Assembly (NCBI RefSeq): GCF_000226215.1
Contig: NZ_AGFF01000008.1
Location: 186,001 to 250,000 of the forward strand
Origin: Dietzia alimentaria 72
GTDB taxonomy: Bacteria; Actinomycetota; Actinomycetes; Mycobacteriales; Mycobacteriaceae
DNA length: 64,000 bases
Direction of reading: 5' to 3'
The translations under genes were made by a program, and so were the position numbers. A model generated the notes under the pieces. That model was not told where the DNA came from, made no database searches, and saw nothing but the letters and a program-made list of their open reading frames with translations. Shown here piece by piece: positions 59,130 through 64,000 of this stretch; positions within the stretch are counted from its first letter, which is position 1; each line of letters begins with the position of its first letter.

Positions 59130-59137
59130 TCGAAAAC
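59115..59137. promoter_or_regulatory. NrtR operator with nrtR -10 box inside
   Basis: GTTTTCGA (59115-59122) and TCGAAAAC (59130-59137) form perfect 8-bp inverted arms around TTGTAAG. On the minus strand the spacer side reads TACAAT (59127-59122), a near-consensus -10, 7 nt before the nrtR ATG. A regulator bound here would block the leaderless nrtR promoter and also the nadA promoter. The assignment to NrtR is by location and symmetry. Confidence 0.7.
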
Positions 59138-59185
59138 GGGCCGGTGGCGTATCGGCTCGCAGGAACAACCCGGGAAGGGGCAGCG

Positions 59186-60256
59186 ATGAGCTCTGCCACT
59201 GGACTGAACACCGCCACTGAACTCACCGGTCGGCTCGACTCGCCGCTGGCCGCGAAGGTCTACCACGACGGATCCATCTACACCGGCGTCGAGCCGAACG
59301 ACGAGTGGGCGGCCGAGATCCGCCGCCTCGCCTCCGAGCGCGACGCCGTGATCCTCGCCCACAACTACGAGATCCCCGCGATCCAGGACATCGCCCACCA
59401 CGTGGGTGACTCTCTCGCCCTGTCGCGGATCGCGGCGAGCGCCGAGCAGTCCACCATCATCTTCTGCGGTGTCCACTTCATGGCGGAGACGGCCAAGATC
59501 CTCTCGCCGGACAAGACCGTCCTCATCCCGGATGAGGCCGCCGGCTGCTCGCTCGCGGATTCGATCACCGCCGAGCAGCTCGCCGAGTGGAAGTCCGAGC
59601 ACCCGGACGCCGTGGTGGTCTCCTACGTCAACACCACCGCCGCGGTGAAGGCTCTGACGGATATCTGCTGCACCAGCTCCAACGCCGTGGAGGTCGTGGA
59701 GTCCATCGACCCGAGTCGTGAGGTCCTCTTCCTGCCCGACCAGTTCCTCGGAGCCCACGTGCGCCGTAAGACCGGTCGCGAGAACGTGCTGGTCTGGGCC
59801 GGGGAGTGCCACGTCCACGCCGCGATCAACGGTGATCACCTGACCGCCAAGTCCGAGGCGCACCCGGGCGCGGAACTGTTCGTCCACCCGGAGTGCGGCT
59901 GCGCCACGAGTGCGCTCCACCTGGCCACCGAGGGCGCGGTGCCCGCGGATCAGGTCAAGATCCTGTCCACCGGCGGCATGGTCGAGGCCGCCCGCTCCTC
60001 GGGAGCGCGCGAGGTCCTGGTGGCCACCGAGGTCGGAATGATCCACCAGCTGCGCAAGGCCGCCCCGGAGATCGACTTCCTGCCGGTCAACGAGGACGCC
60101 AGCTGCCCCTACATGAAGATGATCACTCCGGCAGCCCTGCTGCGCGCACTGGTGGAGGGAGCGGACGAGGTCAACGTGGACCCCGCCACCGCCGAGGCCG
60201 CGCGCGGGTCTGTGGAGCGGATGATCGCCATCGGGAACCCGGGGTCGGGCGAGTGA
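59186..60256 (+). CDS. nadA: Quinolinate synthase NadA
   Basis: This 356-residue [4Fe-4S] enzyme condenses iminoaspartate with dihydroxyacetone phosphate to quinolinate in de novo NAD synthesis. Cluster cysteines are expected in [22 protein letters not shown] and [19 protein letters not shown] and MVEAARSS are further conserved segments. The ATG at 59186 has GGAAGGGG (59173-59180). It heads an operon with nadC (GTGA overlap at 60253-60256). Expression is probably repressed by NrtR. Confidence 0.95.
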   Translation: MSSATGLNTATELTGRLDSPLAAKVYHDGSIYTGVEPNDEWAAEIRRLASERDAVILAHNYEIPAIQDIAHHVGDSLALSRIAASAEQSTIIFCGVHFMAETAKILSPDKTVLIPDEAAGCSLADSITAEQLAEWKSEHPDAVVVSYVNTTAAVKALTDICCTSSNAVEVVESIDPSREVLFLPDQFLGAHVRRKTGRENVLVWAGECHVHAAINGDHLTAKSEAHPGAELFVHPECGCATSALHLATEGAVPADQVKILSTGGMVEAARSSGAREVLVATEVGMIHQLRKAAPEIDFLPVNEDASCPYMKMITPAALLRALVEGADEVNVDPATAEAARGSVERMIAIGNPGSGE

Positions 60257-61170
60257 GCGTGGCACCGTCCGGGCACGACGACCACGACGACCACGACGAC
60301 AAAGCCCTCGATCCCGACACCCGTGCAGACGCCCTGATCGCGATCCGTCGCGCACTCGACGAGGACCTGCGATACGGCCCGGATGCCACGTCGCTGGCCA
60401 CCGTCCCCGCGGACGCCCGGGCCACGGCACGGCTCGCCTCGCGGGCCGCGGGAGTGGTGGCGGGGCTGCCAATGATCGAGATGGTGCTCGCGGAGGTGCT
60501 CGGCAATGATGCCGACACCGGCGAATTCTCGGTCACCCTGCACGCCCGCGACGGCGACCGTGTGTCCGCTGGCGATGTGGTGGCCGAGATCTCCGCTCCC
60601 ACACTGGGACTGCTCACCGCCGAGCGCACGATGCTCAACCTTGTGTGTCACCTGTCCGGAGTGGCCACGGCGACACGCGCCTGGGCCGACGAGATGGAGG
60701 GCACGCGCTGTGCAGTCCGGGACACCCGCAAGACCATGCCCGGGATGCGCCTGTTGCAGAAGTACGCGGTGCGCTGCGGCGGCGGCGTCAACCACCGCAT
60801 GGGGCTGGGCGACGCGGTGCTGGTGAAGGACAACCACGTCGTGGCCGCCGGCGGCGTCGGTCCCGCGTTGGACGCGGTCCGCTCACGCTTCCCGGATCTA
60901 CCGTGCGAGGTGGAGGTGGACTCGCTCGAGCAGCTCGACGAGATGCTGGATGCCGGGGTGGACCTGGTGCTTCTGGACAATTTCCCGCTGTGGCAGACCC
61001 AGAGCGCCGTTCAGCGGCGGGACAAGCTCTCGCCCGGCACGCGGCTGGAGTCCAGCGGCGGACTGACGCTGGACGTGGCCGCCGACTATGCCCGCTGTGG
61101 TGTCGACTTTGTGGCCGTGGGAGGCCTCACACACTCGGTCGGGGTGCTCGATCTCGGACTGGATATGTGA
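60253..61170 (+). CDS. nadC: Nicotinate-nucleotide pyrophosphorylase NadC
   Basis: This 305-residue enzyme (quinolinate phosphoribosyltransferase) makes nicotinate mononucleotide from quinolinate and PRPP. Active-site segments are [40 protein letters not shown] and SSGGLTLD. The start is the GTG overlapping the nadA stop. The extra N-terminus carries a His/Asp repeat [11 protein letters not shown] (residues 8-18), unusual for the family and possibly metal-binding. In most relatives nadB lies between nadA and nadC; here they overlap directly. Confidence 0.95.
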   Translation: MSVAPSGHDDHDDHDDKALDPDTRADALIAIRRALDEDLRYGPDATSLATVPADARATARLASRAAGVVAGLPMIEMVLAEVLGNDADTGEFSVTLHARDGDRVSAGDVVAEISAPTLGLLTAERTMLNLVCHLSGVATATRAWADEMEGTRCAVRDTRKTMPGMRLLQKYAVRCGGGVNHRMGLGDAVLVKDNHVVAAGGVGPALDAVRSRFPDLPCEVEVDSLEQLDEMLDAGVDLVLLDNFPLWQTQSAVQRRDKLSPGTRLESSGGLTLDVAADYARCGVDFVAVGGLTHSVGVLDLGLDM

Positions 61171-61231
61171 GGTCCGCCCCAATGGGCCCCCACCCGGGTC
61201 TTCGGGCTCGGGCCAACGGCACCTGTCCGCG

Positions 61232-61237
61232 TAGGGT
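61232..61237 (+). promoter_or_regulatory. -10 box upstream of 61246 gene
   Basis: TAGGGT lies 8 nt before the ATG at 61246, with no ribosome binding site, suggesting a leaderless mRNA. Confidence 0.4.
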
Positions 61238-61245
61238 CAATCATC

Positions 61246-61761
61246 ATGACGGGCTTCTGGGACTCGGGCGAGAACATGACGGCGGCGGAACGCCGTCAAC
61301 AGCGGATGGCGGAGGCTCGCCGCCGCGTTGAGACGGGGGAGAATTCGCCGCCCCCACCGCCTCCCGCCAAGCCCACCCGGGCGCGCACGGTGCGCACACC
61401 CAAGGCCGTGACGGTTGATCCCAAGGCGGTGACCGGAGCCCAGTTCGCGGTATGGCGCAGTGTTCAGCACTTCTGCACCACCGATTCCACGCCCGACGCC
61501 CGTAGCGACGACCTCGACCTGCTGGTTGCGTGGTCCGACTCGATCCAGCAGTTCCGGCTGCGGCAGAGGATCGTGGCGCGCCTGGACCACGAGGGCGCCT
61601 GGCTGCCGGTCTGTTATGCCAAGGACGGCGCCCGTGAGGCGATCACCCAGGCACAGGCCGAGCGCTACCGCGAGGTCCGACTTGGCGAATCGACCCTCTC
61701 CGGCGGCGCCCAGAAGCCGCTCAAAGAGACCGACCACCCGGAGAGCACCACCACGCTCTGA
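61246..61761 (+). CDS. Hypothetical soluble protein
   Basis: This 171-residue protein has no signal or membrane helix. The N-terminal part is charged (TAAERRQQRMAEARRRVETG) and followed by a poly-proline run. From about residue 62 a helical domain contains AQFAVWRSVQHFCTTD and SIQQFRLRQRIVARLDHEG. I recognise no family. It follows nadC by 75 nt and is convergent with the next gene, 34 nt apart. Confidence 0.65.
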   Translation: MTGFWDSGENMTAAERRQQRMAEARRRVETGENSPPPPPPAKPTRARTVRTPKAVTVDPKAVTGAQFAVWRSVQHFCTTDSTPDARSDDLDLLVAWSDSIQQFRLRQRIVARLDHEGAWLPVCYAKDGAREAITQAQAERYREVRLGESTLSGGAQKPLKETDHPESTTTL

Positions 61762-61795
61762 GAATGCCCTCGGCGGCGTTCCGGGCGAGCGGTGC

Positions 61796-62278
61796 TCATC
61801 GTGAGGCGAGCGCGAACCGCTGTCCCTCCGGCTGCGGGCCCGTGATCACCACGAGCTCGTCCGCTCCTGCCTTCTCGGCTGCCGGGTCGGTGGTCTCTTT
61901 GGCGACGGTGGCCGGTTCGTCGTCGTCGTTGTCGTCGTACGTATATCCTCCCGGGTCGCCCGGCTGCGGTTCTACGGCGACCACCGTGTTCTCCTCGAGC
62001 AGGTCGATGATCGCGGTTCGGGCCGCCCGGGCGTAGCGCAGATTCCGCAGTGCGGGGGTGTCGGTCTCAAGCGCGGAAGGGTCGACGTCGACCGCGCTCA
62101 GTGGCTCGCCGGACGGCGCCTCGTAGGCCTCGCACACGGACTCGACCAACTCGTCGATCCCCAGGCTGTCCGACTCGCTGAGCTTGTCCACCACGATCAT
62201 CTTCGCCCGCTCCAGCACATCCTGCTCGGGCACTGTGGCGGCGTCGATCGCGTTTCGGATGTCATCGGATGAAGTCAT
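61796..62278 (-). CDS. Hypothetical acidic protein
   Basis: This 160-residue, strongly acidic protein has no signal peptide. The N-terminal half is predicted helical (DVLERAKMIVVDKLSESDS, then ALRNLRYARAARTAIIDLLE), followed by VVAVEPQPGDPGGYTYDDND, an Asp-rich stretch and a C-terminal ELVVITGPQPEGQRFA. The mix resembles a small winged-helix-like fold, but no family can be named. It stands alone, 77 nt from the dehydrogenase stop. Confidence 0.6.
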   Translation of the reverse strand: MTSSDDIRNAIDAATVPEQDVLERAKMIVVDKLSESDSLGIDELVESVCEAYEAPSGEPLSAVDVDPSALETDTPALRNLRYARAARTAIIDLLEENTVVAVEPQPGDPGGYTYDDNDDDEPATVAKETTDPAAEKAGADELVVITGPQPEGQRFALASR

Positions 62279-62355
62279 GATTCCAGCGTGCCAGCCCTCC
62301 CGTGCGCCTGCATCCGGAGCCGCCGTCTGCTCGGCGTTCCGCCGCGGGGCTCAGG

Positions 62356-63537
62356 TCACGGCTCGAGCACGATCTTTACCGCGCCGTCCTCCTTCTTCTG
62401 GAACATCTCGTACGCGCGCGGTGCCTCCGCCAGAGGCAGGCGGTGTGTGGCGAAATCGTCGACGCCGAGAGGGTCGTCGTCGGTGAGCAGGGGCAGGATC
62501 TCCGGAACCCATCGCATGACGTTCGCCTGGCCCATCTTCATCGTCACCTGCTTGTCGAACAGGGTCAGCATCGGAATCGGGTCGGCAGTGCCGCCGTACA
62601 CGCCTGACAGGGAGATGGTGCCGCCGCGGCGGACGATGTCGATCGCCGAGTAGAACGCCCCCAACCTGTCGACGCCCGCGTGCTCCATCATTTTCTTACC
62701 GAAGAACTTGGGCATCAGGCCGACCGCGGCCTGGGCGGCGCCCGCGGCAGGGGAGCCGTGGGCCTCCATGCCCACCGCGTCGATCACCGAGTGCGGCCCG
62801 CGGCCGTCGGTCATGTCGCGGATCACGTCCCCCACCTCGCCGGGCATGTCCGTCGGGTCCAGCACCTCTACGCCGCGATGTGCTTGCCGGGCCCGACGTT
62901 CGGGCACGGGATCCACGCCGATCACGCGGTGCCCCCGGTGCGCCGCGATCCGCGCGGCCATGTCCCCGATGGGGCCTAAACCGAGGACGACGACGACACC
63001 GCCCTTCGGGATCTGTGCGTATTCCACGCCCTGCCAAGCCGTCGGCAGGACATCCGACAGGTAGAGGTAGCGGTCGTCGGCGTGGTCGTGCGGGACTTTG
63101 ATATGCGTGTTCTGCACCTGTGGGACCCGCAGATACTCGGCCTGCCCGCCCGGGACGCTGCCGTAGAGCTCTGAGTAGCCAAACAAAGCCGCGCCCATGC
63201 CCTGGTCTCGTACCTGGGTGGTCTCGCACTGGGTGTTCAGACCTTCGCCACACATGTGGCAGTGGCCGCACGAGATCTGGAAGGGCATCACCACCCGGTC
63301 ACCGGGCTTCAGGTCGGTCACTTCCGAGCCGACCTCCTCGACGATTCCCATCGGTTCGTGACCCAGGATGTCGCCCTCATTCATGAACGGGCCCAGCACC
63401 TCGTACAGGTGTAGATCCGATCCGCAGATGTTGGTGCTGGTGATCTTGACGATCGCGTCGGTGGGCTCCTCGATTCGTGGATCGGGGACATCGTCCACGC
63501 GGACGTCTCGCTTACCGTGCCAGGTAACCGCCTTCAT
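62356..63537 (-). CDS. Zinc-dependent alcohol/formaldehyde dehydrogenase
   Basis: This 393-residue medium-chain dehydrogenase has the catalytic zinc ligands in NICGSDLHLYE and GHEPMG. The structural zinc site is SCGHCHMCGEGLNTQCE. The nucleotide-binding motif is VVVLGLGPIGDMAARIA. Its length and the HLYEVLGPFM segment match the glutathione-independent formaldehyde dehydrogenase-like group. The ATG has GAGAGAGGA upstream. The substrate is not known, and no partner genes are near. Confidence 0.88.
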   Translation of the reverse strand: MKAVTWHGKRDVRVDDVPDPRIEEPTDAIVKITSTNICGSDLHLYEVLGPFMNEGDILGHEPMGIVEEVGSEVTDLKPGDRVVMPFQISCGHCHMCGEGLNTQCETTQVRDQGMGAALFGYSELYGSVPGGQAEYLRVPQVQNTHIKVPHDHADDRYLYLSDVLPTAWQGVEYAQIPKGGVVVVLGLGPIGDMAARIAAHRGHRVIGVDPVPERRARQAHRGVEVLDPTDMPGEVGDVIRDMTDGRGPHSVIDAVGMEAHGSPAAGAAQAAVGLMPKFFGKKMMEHAGVDRLGAFYSAIDIVRRGGTISLSGVYGGTADPIPMLTLFDKQVTMKMGQANVMRWVPEILPLLTDDDPLGVDDFATHRLPLAEAPRAYEMFQKKEDGAVKIVLEP

Positions 63538-63612
63538 GTTTCGGCTCCTCTCTCGTCAGTCGGTCGCCGTCACGGACGGCGGCGTCGGTGGTGATGCCGA
63601 CCGTAGTAACGA

Positions 63613-64000
63613 GTGAGGTCGATCGCATCCGGTGGCGGCCGCACGTCTCGCCCGGGCGTGCCGTCAGACCGTTGTCACGGAGACTGGGCGCTGGCACACG
63701 TGTACGTGCCTCCGGGCGAGCCGGCGGGGGACACTCAGTACATCGTCAATCGTGTCGGTGGATCCTGGCAGCGGTACACGGGCATCCCTTCCACAAAGTG
63801 TCGCGACGATGCCATCCGCGATGGGATGCCCACTGCGATCGCCACGGTTCTCGATGCCTGCCGGGCCCCGGAGTCCGGAGTCGGAGATCTGGGACTATCC
63901 ACCGCGATGAGCCGACCGAGCTGTGACGGCAGGGGGATCGTGGTGCTCTACTCCGCGGTGACCCCGGGAAGCTACGCACAGGAGATCTCGTCCGCGCTGA
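63613..64000 (+). CDS. Open frame running off the right edge, extracellular-type domain
   Basis: The frame opens after TAGTAA (63604-63609) and has a GTG at 63613. It remains open for 129 codons to the edge, so the 3' end is not seen. The product includes CHGDWALAHVYVPPGEPAGD and PSCDGRGIVVLYSAVTPGSY, with paired cysteines. This resembles Cys-paired secreted modules often found as ectodomains of actinobacterial membrane or lipoproteins, but no signal peptide or membrane helix is present at its start. It could be a truncated gene or one with a different start. Confidence 0.4.
   Translation, partial: MRSIASGGGRTSRPGVPSDRCHGDWALAHVYVPPGEPAGDTQYIVNRVGGSWQRYTGIPSTKCRDDAIRDGMPTAIATVLDACRAPESGVGDLGLSTAMSRPSCDGRGIVVLYSAVTPGSYAQEISSAL

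Overview
This is a GC-rich window (about 70% G+C by eye) from an actinobacterium of the order Mycobacteriales. The evidence is the mycobacterium-type gene neighbourhoods (mptA-idsA2-metF-lppM; dcw cluster ending in sepF-yggT-wag31; ileS-dinB-ansA-lspA-rluD; dnaE-ilvA-treZYX; nrtR-nadA-nadC), a meso-diaminopimelate MurE, a Wag31-type DivIVA and no ftsA. Gene order resembles M. tuberculosis Rv2175c-Rv2144c joined to Rv1536-Rv1565c and Rv1593c-Rv1596. Accessory content suggests a non-Mycobacterium genus; Dietzia is my best guess, but this is inference.

Layout. 1-7.2 kb: 3' tail of an Rv2175c-like gene, then mptA and idsA2 (minus), metF (plus), a minus-strand operon of GNAT, FAD oxidoreductase and lppM, and a small HEPN-family gene. 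7.3-29.1 kb: a DUF3040 membrane protein with a strong terminator, then the division and cell wall cluster mraZ-rsmH-ftsL-ftsI-murE-murF-mraY-murD-ftsW-murG-murC-ftsQ-ftsZ-pgeF-yggS-sepF-yggT-wag31 plus a small membrane protein. Most genes from rsmH to ftsQ touch or overlap. Control elements seen here are a 10-bp-phased TGGGG array before mraZ, an mraW-type structured leader before rsmH and a palindrome before ftsZ.

29.1-45.1 kb: a T-box leader and ileS, dinB, asparaginase (minus), an Mtb12-like lipoprotein, a second lipoprotein (minus), lspA-rluD-membrane protein, rarD, dnaE and ilvA. 45.2-57.7 kb: the glycogen-to-trehalose genes treX-treY and treZ, preceded by a membrane acyltransferase that overlaps treX. 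Here treY and treZ are separated by 3.7 kb holding yigZ, a small membrane protein, a nitroreductase, an AbiEi/DUF559-like gene bracketed by two 56-bp palindromic repeats in inverted orientation, and an S4 RNA-binding protein.

57.8-64 kb: a membrane protein, the NAD regulator nrtR divergent from nadA-nadC (nadB is absent from the operon) with a palindromic operator between them, two unknown soluble proteins, a zinc alcohol/formaldehyde dehydrogenase, and an open reading frame that runs off the right edge. No tRNA, rRNA, CRISPR array, transposase or prophage gene was seen. A recurrent pattern is a TANNNT-type -10 box 6-8 nt before an ATG/GTG with no ribosome binding site, which implies many leaderless mRNAs.
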